64,000 nucleotides of DNA from DATKZH01 sp035528065 (GTDB lineage Bacteria; Planctomycetota; Planctomycetia; Pirellulales; Thermoguttaceae), in assembly GCA_035528065.1 (NCBI GenBank), contig DATKZH010000558.1, positions 18,662 to 82,661 of the forward strand, in the 5' to 3' direction. The position numbers were made by a program, and so were the translations under genes. Below the pieces are notes generated by a model. That model was not told the origin of the DNA, searched no databases, and saw only the letters and a program-made list of their open reading frames with translations. Below are positions 1-7,981 of this stretch, in pieces (position 1 is the stretch's first letter; every line of letters begins with the position of its first letter).

Positions 1-741
1 GTGACGGCGGCCGGCGCGGCGACGGTCTTGTTTGCCAAGCGATTCAACCAGAAGATCCTGGACGGCATGCTCGGCCTGTCGGCCGGGGTGATGATCGCGG
101 CCAGCTTCTGGTCGCTGTTGGCGCCGGCGATCGAGATGTCCGGCGGCGATTGGATGCCCGCCGCGGTCGGCTTCCTGGCCGGCGGCTTGTTCCTGTATCT
201 GATGGACAAGGTCCTTCCGCATCTCCATCTCGGACTGAAGGTCTCCGAAGCCGAAGGCATCAAGACCTCGTGGCAGCGGAGCATTCTGCTGGTCTCGGCG
301 ATTACGCTGCACAACATCCCCGAGGGCCTGGCCGTCGGCGTGGCCTTCGGCGCGGTCGCCCATGCCGACCCAACCGTGGCACGCGAGCTGATGCTCGGCG
401 GCATTGCCCTGGCCATCGGGATCGGGTTGCAGAATTTCCCCGAGGGTCTGGCCGTGTCGATGCCGTTGAGGCGCGAGGGGATGGGGCGGTGGAAGGCGTT
501 CCTGTACGGTCAGGCGTCCGGCATGGTGGAGCCGGTGGCCGGCGTGCTCGGCGCCTGGGCGGTGATGTCGATGACCCCACTTCTGCCCTATGCCTTGGCC
601 TTCGCCGCCGGGGCGATGATCTTCGTGGTGGTGGAGGAATTGATCCCCGAGTCGCAGCGCAACGGGTTCAGCGACTTCGCCACGCTGGGGGCCCTGGGGG
701 GATTCGCGATCATGATGATCCTGGACGTGGCGCTGGGGTGA
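1..741 (+). CDS. ZIP-family divalent metal transporter (5' end probably cut by the window)
   Basis: An inner-membrane metal ion transporter of the ZIP family (GufA/ZupT-like), expected to move Zn2+ or related divalent cations into the cytoplasm. The two metal-binding helices are clear: HNIPEGLAVG near residue 104 and QNFPEGLAVS near residue 143, each with the family's His/Asn-x-x-Pro-Glu-Gly core. Hydrophobic segments run through the whole protein and the C terminus ends in a membrane helix. The 246 codons visible are slightly fewer than in typical GufA-type members, and the reading frame is open to base 1, so the GTG at position 1 may be an internal Val codon. No neighbouring gene indicates which metal is carried. 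Family assignment is strong; substrate is unknown. Confidence 0.85.
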   Translation: MTAAGAATVLFAKRFNQKILDGMLGLSAGVMIAASFWSLLAPAIEMSGGDWMPAAVGFLAGGLFLYLMDKVLPHLHLGLKVSEAEGIKTSWQRSILLVSAITLHNIPEGLAVGVAFGAVAHADPTVARELMLGGIALAIGIGLQNFPEGLAVSMPLRREGMGRWKAFLYGQASGMVEPVAGVLGAWAVMSMTPLLPYALAFAAGAMIFVVVEELIPESQRNGFSDFATLGALGGFAIMMILDVALG

Positions 742-797
742 GTGGGGAGTTGGGAGTGGCGAGTGGTGAGCGGCCGAGAAAGGGCTCTCGCACTTCC

Positions 798-818
798 CCA
801 CCGGCCTCGTGCCGGTGG
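798..818. repeat. Short hairpin between the ZIP gene and cydA
   Basis: Perfect 8-bp inverted repeat, CCACCGGC (798-805) and GCCGGTGG (811-818), with a 5-base loop. It has no T-run, so it is not a typical intrinsic terminator. It could slow transcript ends after the ZIP gene or be a small palindromic repeat. A G-rich stretch with repeated GAGTGG-like units (742-775) lies just upstream. Confidence 0.45.
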
Positions 819-911
819 AAGGAGGTTTGGGAACTAGCCGGCGTGGTCGTCAACTCCCTTTCGGGGCGGACTCTGGGGCCGCCGTTGATCGTGTGATTTG
901 GGAGGTGTCTG

Positions 912-2258
912 GTGGAGCTTGATCCGCTGCTGTTGTCGCGTTTGCAGTTCGCCCTGACGATCGGCTTCCATTTCCTCTTTCCCCCCCTGACCATCGGGTT
1001 GGCGTGGCTGTTGGTGATCGTCGAGTGGCTCGGCTGGCGACGGGGCGACGAAGACTACGTCCGCGCCGGGGTGTTTTTCGGGAAGGTCCTCGGCCTCACG
1101 TTCGCCGTCGGCGTGGCGACGGGCGTGGTGATGGAATTCCAGTTCGGCACCAACTGGGCCGAGTATTCGAAATTCGTGGGCGACGTCTTCGGGGCGCCCT
1201 TGGCCGCGGAGGCCGTATTCGCCTTCTTCCTGGAATCGACGTTCCTGGGGCTCTACCTGTTCGGGCGAGGCCGCGTCTCCAAGGCGGCGCACTGGTTCTC
1301 CATCCTCATCGTCGCCCTGGGCGCCACCCTCTCCGCCTTCTGGATCATCGTGGCCAACTCCTGGCAGCAGACGCCGGCCGGATACGTGGTGCGGGGCGGG
1401 CGCGCGGAACTGACCGACTTCTGGGCGGCCATGTTCAACTCCTCGACGCCCCACCGGTTCTTTCACACGATGGTCGCGTGCCTCGTGGCCGGGGCCTTCC
1501 TCGTGATCGGCGTCTCGGCGTACCTGATCCTCAAGAACAAGGCGGCGGAGGTCGCCCGAAAGACGCTGAAAATCGGCCTCGTGTTCGGCCTGGTCTTCTC
1601 CGTGATGACGCTGTTCCCCACGGGTCACCATCATGCCAAGCAGGTGGCCGAGGATCAGCCCGAGAAGTTCGCGGCGATGGAGGGGCTGATTCACGGCGGG
1701 ACGCGGGCCCCGATGGTGGTCATCGGCAAGCCGTCCGACGAGCCGCCCCGGATGGAGTACGTGGTCGAAATCCCCGGGTTGCTGAGCTGGATGGCGTTCG
1801 GGAACATCGACGCGCCGATTGAAGGAGTCAAGGACCTCAACGAAGACGGCTGGCCCACGCCCCCGATGGTCCCCACGTTCGTCTCTTTCCATTCCATGGT
1901 CGCGCTGGGGCTGCTGTTCATCGCTCTGACCGGCCTGGGCGTGTTGCTGATAATCCGGGGCAAGCTATCCCAGAGCCGGTGGTATTTGAAGCTCTTGGTT
2001 TGGTCGATTCCCTTACCTCTCGTGGCGTGCGAGCTCGGTTGGATCGTGGCGGAGGTGGGCCGGCAGCCGTGGGTCGTGTACCGCGTGCTCAAGACGGCCG
2101 ACGCGTTTTCCACCAACGTCCGTGGTGCCGAGATCCTTTTCTCCCTAGTGGGGTTTGGACTGATCTACCTGGCCCTGGGCGCGTTGTACGTGTTCGTCCT
2201 GGTCAGGAAAGTCAACCACGGGCCCGAGCCGCCGGCTGCTGAGGAGGCGCGATCCTGA
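912..2258 (+). CDS. cydA: Cytochrome bd ubiquinol oxidase subunit I
   Basis: Catalytic subunit of the bd-type quinol oxidase, which oxidises quinol and reduces O2 to water in the inner membrane with high oxygen affinity. Seen: His20 in the first helix (GFHFLFPPLTIG), His186 in HRFFHTMVA, Met near residue 329 in SFHSMVALG and GRQPW near residue 383. These match the heme b595 and b558 ligand positions and the quinol-site motif of the family. At 448 residues the Q-loop is short, as in the cyanide-insensitive-oxidase subgroup, and carries QPEKFAAMEG. Translation starts at GTG, supported by GGGAGGTG just upstream (900-907). The stop shares one base with the cydB start, so the two are translationally coupled. 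Confidence 0.96.
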   Translation: MELDPLLLSRLQFALTIGFHFLFPPLTIGLAWLLVIVEWLGWRRGDEDYVRAGVFFGKVLGLTFAVGVATGVVMEFQFGTNWAEYSKFVGDVFGAPLAAEAVFAFFLESTFLGLYLFGRGRVSKAAHWFSILIVALGATLSAFWIIVANSWQQTPAGYVVRGGRAELTDFWAAMFNSSTPHRFFHTMVACLVAGAFLVIGVSAYLILKNKAAEVARKTLKIGLVFGLVFSVMTLFPTGHHHAKQVAEDQPEKFAAMEGLIHGGTRAPMVVIGKPSDEPPRMEYVVEIPGLLSWMAFGNIDAPIEGVKDLNEDGWPTPPMVPTFVSFHSMVALGLLFIALTGLGVLLIIRGKLSQSRWYLKLLVWSIPLPLVACELGWIVAEVGRQPWVVYRVLKTADAFSTNVRGAEILFSLVGFGLIYLALGALYVFVLVRKVNHGPEPPAAEEARS

Positions 2259-3274
2259 TGGACTTGAATACGGCGTGGTTTCTGCTGATCGGCGTGCTTC
2301 TGACGGGCTACGCCGTGCTGGACGGCTTCGACCTGGGCGTGGGCGTGCTGCACCTGTTCGCCCGCGACGAGTATCAGCGGCGCATTCACCTGGCGGCGAT
2401 CGGCCCGGTGTGGGACGGCAACGAGGTGTGGCTGCTGACCGCGGGCGGGGCGATGTTCGCGGCGTTCCCGGTGGTCTACGCCACGGTGTTCAGCGGGTTC
2501 TATCTGGCCTTCATGCTGCTCTTGTTCGCGCTCATCTTCCGCGCCGTGTCGTTGGAGTTCCGCGGCCAGGTGGATAGCCCCGCGTGGCGGAGGTTCTGGG
2601 ACTGGGCCTTCGGGCTGGGGAGCCTGGTGCCGGCGATCCTGTTCGGCGTGGCGGTCGGCAACGTGCTGCGGGGCCTGCCCATCGAGGCCGACGGCTCGCT
2701 CGACGTCTCCTTCGTCGCCCTGTTGAACCCGTATTCACTCTTGATCGGGGTTCTCACTCTGGTGATGTTCGTGATGCACGGGGCCGCGTTTCTGGCGGCC
2801 AGGACGGAAGGGGACTTGCAGCAACAGATGAGCCGTTGGACCACCGGGGCATGGGTGGTCTTCGTCGTGCTTTACCTGGCGGCCACGTCGGCCACGTTCT
2901 TCGCGGCGCCGCACCTGCTCGACGGGGTTCCGGCCAATCCCGCGTGCTGGCTGCTGCTGGTGCTCTTGTTGGGGTCGATGGTCTACCTCCCGATCAACGT
3001 CCGGGCGGGTAGGTTCGTCCGCGCCTTTCTGGCCTCTTGCGTGACGATAGCGTCGCTGGTGGGCCTGATGGGGTTGAGCCTCTACCCGCGGATGGTCCCT
3101 TCGAGCATCGATCCGGCGAACAGCCTGACGATTTACAACGCCTCGTCGACCCCGCGGACCTTGACGGTGATGCTCGTGATCGCGCTGGTTGGCATGCCGT
3201 TGGTGATTGCGTATACTGCGTACGTCTACGCCGTGTTCATGGGCAAAGTCGTTCTAACCCAAGAGGGCTATTAG
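2258..3274 (+). CDS. cydB: Cytochrome bd ubiquinol oxidase subunit II
   Basis: Second membrane subunit of the bd oxidase, partner of CydA. The 338-residue protein is almost entirely hydrophobic helices and begins MDLNTAWFLLIGVLLTGYAV, with the family's GYAVLDGFDLGVG signature and GPVWDGNEVWL shortly after. The ATG overlaps the last base of the cydA stop codon. I see no small CydX-type frame following it. The next gene, a c-type peroxidase, begins 64 bases downstream on the same strand, so read-through is possible. Confidence 0.96.
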   Translation: MDLNTAWFLLIGVLLTGYAVLDGFDLGVGVLHLFARDEYQRRIHLAAIGPVWDGNEVWLLTAGGAMFAAFPVVYATVFSGFYLAFMLLLFALIFRAVSLEFRGQVDSPAWRRFWDWAFGLGSLVPAILFGVAVGNVLRGLPIEADGSLDVSFVALLNPYSLLIGVLTLVMFVMHGAAFLAARTEGDLQQQMSRWTTGAWVVFVVLYLAATSATFFAAPHLLDGVPANPACWLLLVLLLGSMVYLPINVRAGRFVRAFLASCVTIASLVGLMGLSLYPRMVPSSIDPANSLTIYNASSTPRTLTVMLVIALVGMPLVIAYTAYVYAVFMGKVVLTQEGY

Positions 3275-3338
3275 GCCCTTTCGATTAGCCGCTGTTCGAC
3301 CGTTTCACCTTGACCTACCGAAGAAGGAGTGGGCCGCG

Positions 3339-4484
3339 ATGAGTGTGAACAGGTGCGCCTGGATGGTCAGCTTGTGCATCATCTCGCTCGTGTTTATGGC
3401 GTCCCAGTTGGGTTGTCCGCAGGGTGAGCCGCCGTCATCCCCACCCGGCACGGGGCCGGCTGCCGAGCCCGCTACGGAACCGGCGGAAGAGGCCGAAGCG
3501 GAGGCCGCCGCGGAGCCCGAGGCGAAGCCGGTCGCGAAGGCCGAGGCCGCCGCCGATCTCCCCAAGGTCCCGCTGGGTCTGCCGCCCGTTCCGGTCCCGG
3601 GGGACAATCCCATCACGCCCGAGAAGGTCGCCCTGGGCAAGATGCTTTACTTCGATACCCGGCTGAGCAAGGACGGCACGATTTCCTGCGCCACCTGCCA
3701 CGACCCCGAGATGGCCTGGGCGGAACATAAGCCGACAAACACCGGGATCGGCGATCAGGTGGGCGGAGCCAACTCCCCGACCGTGATCAACGCCGCCTAT
3801 GCCAAGACCCAGTTCTGGGACGGCCGCGCGGCAAGCCTCGAAGAGCAGGCCCTGGGACCGATCGAGAACCCCATCGAGATGGGCCATGAGTTACCCGCGA
3901 TGATCGCGGACCTGTCGAAGGTCAGCGACTACGGGCCGGCGTTTGAGAAGGCGTTCGGCGATCCCAAGATCACCAGCGACCGCGTCGCCAAGGCGATCGC
4001 CTCCTTCGAGCGGCTCGTGCTCAGCGGCAACTCGCCGTACGACAAGTTCCAAGACGGGCAGGAAGATGCCCTGACCGATGCCCAGAAACGGGGCATGGAG
4101 CTTTTTGGGGAGGTCGGCTGCAATCGCTGCCACCGGCCGCCGTTGTTCAGCAACTACATGTTCCACAACGCCGGCATCGGCATGGACAAGGACCCGCCCG
4201 ATCAGGGCCGCAAGGCCGTGACCGGCGAGGACGGCAACCTGGGCGAGTTCCGCGTGCCCGCCTTGCGCGAGGTGGCCAACACCGCCCCCTACTTCCACGA
4301 CGGGAGCTCCGCAACCCTCGAAGAAGCCGTCGCCCTGATGGTCGCCGGCGGCAAAGACAACGAGAACCTTTCGCTGATGCTCAAAGCCGTGCGTGAGAAG
4401 GAGATCACCGAACAGGACCAGAAGGACCTCGTCGAATTCCTCAAGGCCCTTTCCGGCGAGTTCCCGGGGAAGGATGACCTGTAG
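3339..4484 (+). CDS. Di-heme cytochrome c peroxidase, MauG/CcpA family
   Basis: Predicted extracytoplasmic di-heme peroxidase that reduces H2O2 using electrons from c-type cytochromes. Two CXXCH motifs are present, CATCH near residue 117 and CNRCH near residue 261, in the normal contexts (SKDGTISCATCH; FGEVGCNRCHRPPLFS). The C-terminal region carries RVPALREVANTAPYFHDG, a CcpA/MauG hallmark. The N terminus is a hydrophobic export segment ending near a Cys (ASQLGC, only a poor lipobox), followed by an Ala/Glu/Pro linker of about 45 residues that tethers the catalytic domain. Length of 381 is ordinary once the linker is removed. AAGAAGGAG lies just upstream of the ATG. Its place after cydAB suggests a peroxide-handling role. 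Confidence 0.92.
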   Translation: MSVNRCAWMVSLCIISLVFMASQLGCPQGEPPSSPPGTGPAAEPATEPAEEAEAEAAAEPEAKPVAKAEAAADLPKVPLGLPPVPVPGDNPITPEKVALGKMLYFDTRLSKDGTISCATCHDPEMAWAEHKPTNTGIGDQVGGANSPTVINAAYAKTQFWDGRAASLEEQALGPIENPIEMGHELPAMIADLSKVSDYGPAFEKAFGDPKITSDRVAKAIASFERLVLSGNSPYDKFQDGQEDALTDAQKRGMELFGEVGCNRCHRPPLFSNYMFHNAGIGMDKDPPDQGRKAVTGEDGNLGEFRVPALREVANTAPYFHDGSSATLEEAVALMVAGGKDNENLSLMLKAVREKEITEQDQKDLVEFLKALSGEFPGKDDL

Positions 4485-4609
4485 TGGAGAGATGATCCGA
4501 GGCGGACGCCCGAGCGCCGCCTCGGTTACCCTTTATCCTTGCGTGCCGTGGCCGGTCTGCTGACCGAGCCACCTTGCGGAATCGAGTGTCTGGGTTCATC
4601 GAGGGCGCC

Positions 4610-7057
4610 ATGAGACTCCTCCTCGTGGGTGCCGCGTTGGCCGTCTGCACCGCTACCGGCACGGTCTCAGGTGCAGAGGCTGCGCCGCCGTCCGACCAGC
4701 CCGCCTCCGGCTGCATGGCGTGTCACCAGGGCATCGAGCCCATCCGGGAAGAGGGCGCCGAGATGCTGGAGGAGATCCTCGCTTTGGGCGAAGGCGAGGG
4801 GGATCCGGCCGGCTGCGTGGTCTGCCACGGCGGCGATCCGGCCGCGGCCGAGGAAGAGGCCGCCCACGGGGGCGAGAACTTCTATCCCGATCCCGGCAGC
4901 CCCTGGATCAACAAGCGAACCTGCGGCGTCTGCCATCCCGATCACGTCCGCGTCCAGTGGCACAGCCTGATGATGACCGAGGCGGGCAAGATCCAGGGGA
5001 CGGTCTGGGCGTTCGGCTCGCTGACCGGCTACGAGCACCGATGGGGCAACTACGACGTCGCCAACCCCGAAGACCGCAGCTCGCGGCTGGGAACCGACGC
5101 CTACCGGGCGTACATGGAGCGGCTCAAGACCCTGGAGCCCCAGGTCTTCGTCGACAAGCACGAGCGGCTGCCCGACGCCCTCACCGAGTTGAGCCACCTG
5201 GCCGAGCACCCCGAGCTGGCCGCGTTCACCTACCTGCGGAACCAATGCCTGCGATGTCACCACGCGGTCAAGGGCCGGCAGGTACGCGGCGACTACCGCG
5301 GCATGGGCTGCTCGTCGTGCCACGTCCCGTACGGCAACGAGGGGCACTATGAGGGCGATGACCCCTCCATTCCTCGCGACGAGACGGGCCACTGCCTCGT
5401 GCACTCCATTCAGGCGACGCGCGAGGCCAAGGTCGTCGTCCACGGGCACCAGTACAGCGGCATCCCCGTCGAAACGTGCACCACCTGCCACGATCGCGGC
5501 AAGCGGATCGGCGTCTCCTTCCAGGGGCTAATGGAGATACCCTATACATCGCCGTACACCGAGGAGGGGGAAGGCCAGCCGGCCCTGCACACCAAGCACT
5601 ACCTGGCCATGCACCAGGACGTCCACTACGGCAAAGGGATGACCTGCCAGGACTGCCACACGTCGATCGACGTGCACGGCGACGGCTGCCTGGCGGCGGC
5701 CAACCTGGGCTCCGTCCAGATCGAGTGCACCGACTGCCACGGAACGCCCGAGGCGTACCCCTGGGAACTGCCGCTCTCGGCGATGGACGAGTACGACGAG
5801 CCGCCCGCGGATGCCCCGGCGCGCGGCACGGCCGGCGAGCTTCCCTCGCACGTTCGGCAGGGAACCGTCTATCCGGCGAGAGACGGCTACTTGCTCACCG
5901 CCCGCGGCAACCCTTACTCGAACGCCGTCCGCGACGGCGACCTGGTGATCGTCCACACGGCCGCCGGCAAGGACGTCGAGCTCGAGCCGCTCAAGCGGAT
6001 CGAGCGGGAAAAGGCCCTCAGTCTCCCAGGGCTGATCGCCATGAAGACGGTCCGCGGGCACGTCGCCAAGATGGAGTGCTACACGTGCCACGCCTCGTGG
6101 GCGCCGCAGTGCTACGGCTGCCACGTGAAGATCGACTACTCCGGAAGCAAGACGAGCTTCGACTGGCTCGGGGCCGGGCATCGCCACCAGCGGAAAGAGT
6201 GCGCGGCCGACCGCGGGGAGACGGGCTACGACACGATCATCCGCGGCACGATCGAGGAGCAGCGATCGTTCACCCGGTGGGAGGATCCGCCCCTGGGCGT
6301 CAACGGCGAAGGACGCGTCACGCCGGTCGCGCCCGGCTGCCAGCCCTCGGTGACGGTGATCGGCGAGGACGGCAAGCCGATTCTCCTCAACCACATCTTC
6401 CGCACCACGCCGGGGAGCGAAGGCTCGGGGCGCGAGGGCCAGTTGGCGACCGACTTGAGCCCCACGCAGCCGCACACCATGACCAAGGAGGCCCGGGTGT
6501 GTGAGTCGTGCCATCTCTCCGAGAAGGCCCTGGGCTACGGGATCGGGGGCGGCCGTTTGACCCGGCCGCCAAACGAGCGCGTGGTCGTCGATCTGGAGAC
6601 GGTCGAAGGGCACGTCCTGCCCGAGGGAGCACGGCCCCAGATGGCGCCGATCGAGGGGCTGGCGGCCGACTGGTCGCGATTCGTGACCGAGGACGGCAGG
6701 CAGCTTCAGACGGTGGGCCATCACTTCAAGGGCTCGCGCCCGCTTGACAACGAGGAGCGGGCCCGTATCAGCCGCCAGGGCGTTTGCCTCGCCTGTCACC
6801 AGGAGATCCCCGACCGCTCGCTGGCCGTGAGCCTGTTGCACCACGTGGCGGAGTACGCCGGCCAGCTCCCCAAGACCGCCGAGGAGCACAACTCGCTGGT
6901 GCACAAGATCCTGCTTACCGCCGGCTGGGTCCAGGTGGCGGGCGCCGCCGTCGTGCCGCCTGCGATGCTGGCCGGGGTGCTCTGGTACTGGTATCGGAGA
7001 AGACGACGAATCGCCAAGGGCCGGACGCGGCCGGATTCCGCGATCCCTGAATCCTGA
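4610..7057 (+). CDS. Twelve-heme c-type cytochrome with C-terminal membrane anchor
   Basis: Extracytoplasmic multiheme electron-transfer protein. I count twelve CXXCH motifs: CMACH, CVVCH, CGVCH, CLRCH, CSSCH, CTTCH, CQDCH, CTDCH, CYTCH, CYGCH, CESCH and CLACH, spread from the N terminus to about 70 residues before the end. The N terminus (MRLLLVGAALAVCTATG) is a Sec signal peptide. The C terminus has one hydrophobic helix followed by basic RRRRRIAKGR, so the protein is anchored with its hemes outside. I prefer the ATG at 4610, with GAGGG just upstream, over an in-frame TTG at 4574 because the ATG begins the signal peptide directly. I do not recognise a catalytic family such as NrfA or HAO, and the reaction is unknown. 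It may pass electrons to or from the neighbouring peroxidase and superoxide reductase. Confidence 0.88.
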   Translation: MRLLLVGAALAVCTATGTVSGAEAAPPSDQPASGCMACHQGIEPIREEGAEMLEEILALGEGEGDPAGCVVCHGGDPAAAEEEAAHGGENFYPDPGSPWINKRTCGVCHPDHVRVQWHSLMMTEAGKIQGTVWAFGSLTGYEHRWGNYDVANPEDRSSRLGTDAYRAYMERLKTLEPQVFVDKHERLPDALTELSHLAEHPELAAFTYLRNQCLRCHHAVKGRQVRGDYRGMGCSSCHVPYGNEGHYEGDDPSIPRDETGHCLVHSIQATREAKVVVHGHQYSGIPVETCTTCHDRGKRIGVSFQGLMEIPYTSPYTEEGEGQPALHTKHYLAMHQDVHYGKGMTCQDCHTSIDVHGDGCLAAANLGSVQIECTDCHGTPEAYPWELPLSAMDEYDEPPADAPARGTAGELPSHVRQGTVYPARDGYLLTARGNPYSNAVRDGDLVIVHTAAGKDVELEPLKRIEREKALSLPGLIAMKTVRGHVAKMECYTCHASWAPQCYGCHVKIDYSGSKTSFDWLGAGHRHQRKECAADRGETGYDTIIRGTIEEQRSFTRWEDPPLGVNGEGRVTPVAPGCQPSVTVIGEDGKPILLNHIFRTTPGSEGSGREGQLATDLSPTQPHTMTKEARVCESCHLSEKALGYGIGGGRLTRPPNERVVVDLETVEGHVLPEGARPQMAPIEGLAADWSRFVTEDGRQLQTVGHHFKGSRPLDNEERARISRQGVCLACHQEIPDRSLAVSLLHHVAEYAGQLPKTAEEHNSLVHKILLTAGWVQVAGAAVVPPAMLAGVLWYWYRRRRRIAKGRTRPDSAIPES

Positions 7058-7328
7058 AGCAACGAAGGCACAAGCCGGCAGAAAGACGTAACCGGCAGTC
7101 ACTCACGGTCGTCGAAGCCCGCGGGCTGCGCGATCGCGGGATCGGCGCGAGGCTGCCGCTGAGCGAACACAAGGTGATTCAACCCAAGCGATAATGCTAG
7201 TATCTGCAACGTAACACGGTTTTTTTGGCAATCGTCACACCGAGGGCGATCCGGAAAGCCGGCCATCTTGACGCCTGACGTCGAGGGCCGCGTTTTCCGG
7301 AGGCCCGCCAACTGGAGAGGACTTCACC

Positions 7329-7802
7329 ATGAAAAGGCGAGATTTCTTCACCGCGGCAGCAGGCATTGGAGCCGGGAGCGTGCTGGCCGGCGCGGCCACG
7401 CAGGCAGGGGCCGCCGAGAAAACGCCCGAGAAGCGGGGCCAGATCTACAAGTGCAACGTGTGCGGCACGATCGCGGAGATCCTCGTGCCGGGCGAAGCGC
7501 CGATCGTCCACTGCGGCAAGCCGATGGAGTTGCTCAAGGAGGAGACGGCCCCGCCCGCCGAAAACAAGCACGTGCCCGTCATCGAGAAGATCGACGGCGG
7601 CTACAAGGTCAAAGTCGGCATGAGCCCCCACCCCATGACCGCCACGCACTGGATCATGTGGATCGACCTGGTGGCCGACGGCAAGGTCTGCCGCCAGTTC
7701 CTCAACCCCGGCGACGCGCCTGAGGCCACCTTCCAGGTCGAGGCCAAGAAGGTCTCTGCCCGGGAGTTCTGCAACCTGCACGGGCTGTGGAAGGACAAGT
7801 AG
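7329..7802 (+). CDS. Tat-exported superoxide reductase (desulfoferrodoxin)
   Basis: Reduces superoxide to H2O2 at a non-heme iron centre. The 157-residue protein aligns along its length with classical desulfoferrodoxin. All five ligands of catalytic center II are present: His in NKHVP, two His in HPMTATHW, and Cys and His in FCNLHGLW. The catalytic Lys before the first His is kept. The N-terminal rubredoxin-like domain has YKCNVCG but VHCGKPM where the family has a Cys-Cys pair, so one Fe(Cys)4 ligand is replaced by His. The first 30 residues are a twin-arginine signal (KRRDFF, then a hydrophobic stretch ending TQAGA), implying export of the folded metalloprotein. The preceding 271-base gap suggests its own promoter. 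Function is well supported; the state of center I is uncertain. Confidence 0.93.
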   Translation: MKRRDFFTAAAGIGAGSVLAGAATQAGAAEKTPEKRGQIYKCNVCGTIAEILVPGEAPIVHCGKPMELLKEETAPPAENKHVPVIEKIDGGYKVKVGMSPHPMTATHWIMWIDLVADGKVCRQFLNPGDAPEATFQVEAKKVSAREFCNLHGLWKDK

Positions 7803-7840
7803 CGCGGCGCGACCGCCCGGAGTGTGTCATCGTTGCCATC

Positions 7841-7943
7841 GTTCCGACTCTTCGCGTCGGAACGCACTTCATGGACGCTTCGCGTCCTGCCGTGCGACGC
7901 GAAGCGTCGCGGCTGCCCGTTCCCGCGCGAAGCGTGGGAACGA
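7841..7943. repeat. Palindromic intergenic repeat, copy A
   Basis: A chain of small palindromes between convergent genes: GTTCCGAC/GTCGGAAC (7841-7848 and 7856-7863), GACGC/GCGTC around 7874-7886, CGACGC/GCGTCG around 7894-7908, and GTTCCCGCGC/GCGTGGGAAC (7919-7928 and 7932-7941). The segment 7874-7943 matches 48721-48790 at roughly 60 of 70 positions by eye, so it is a dispersed repeat family. Several stem-loops lie between two converging transcripts and might slow both. Confidence 0.75.
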
Positions 7944-7981
7944 TGAAACCTTTCACACCCATCCCCGTCCCCACTCGCGGA

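Noticed and set aside
4574..4609. Alternative TTG start for the 12-heme cytochrome
   Set aside because: The extra twelve residues precede a complete signal peptide that begins at the ATG with its own ribosome site.
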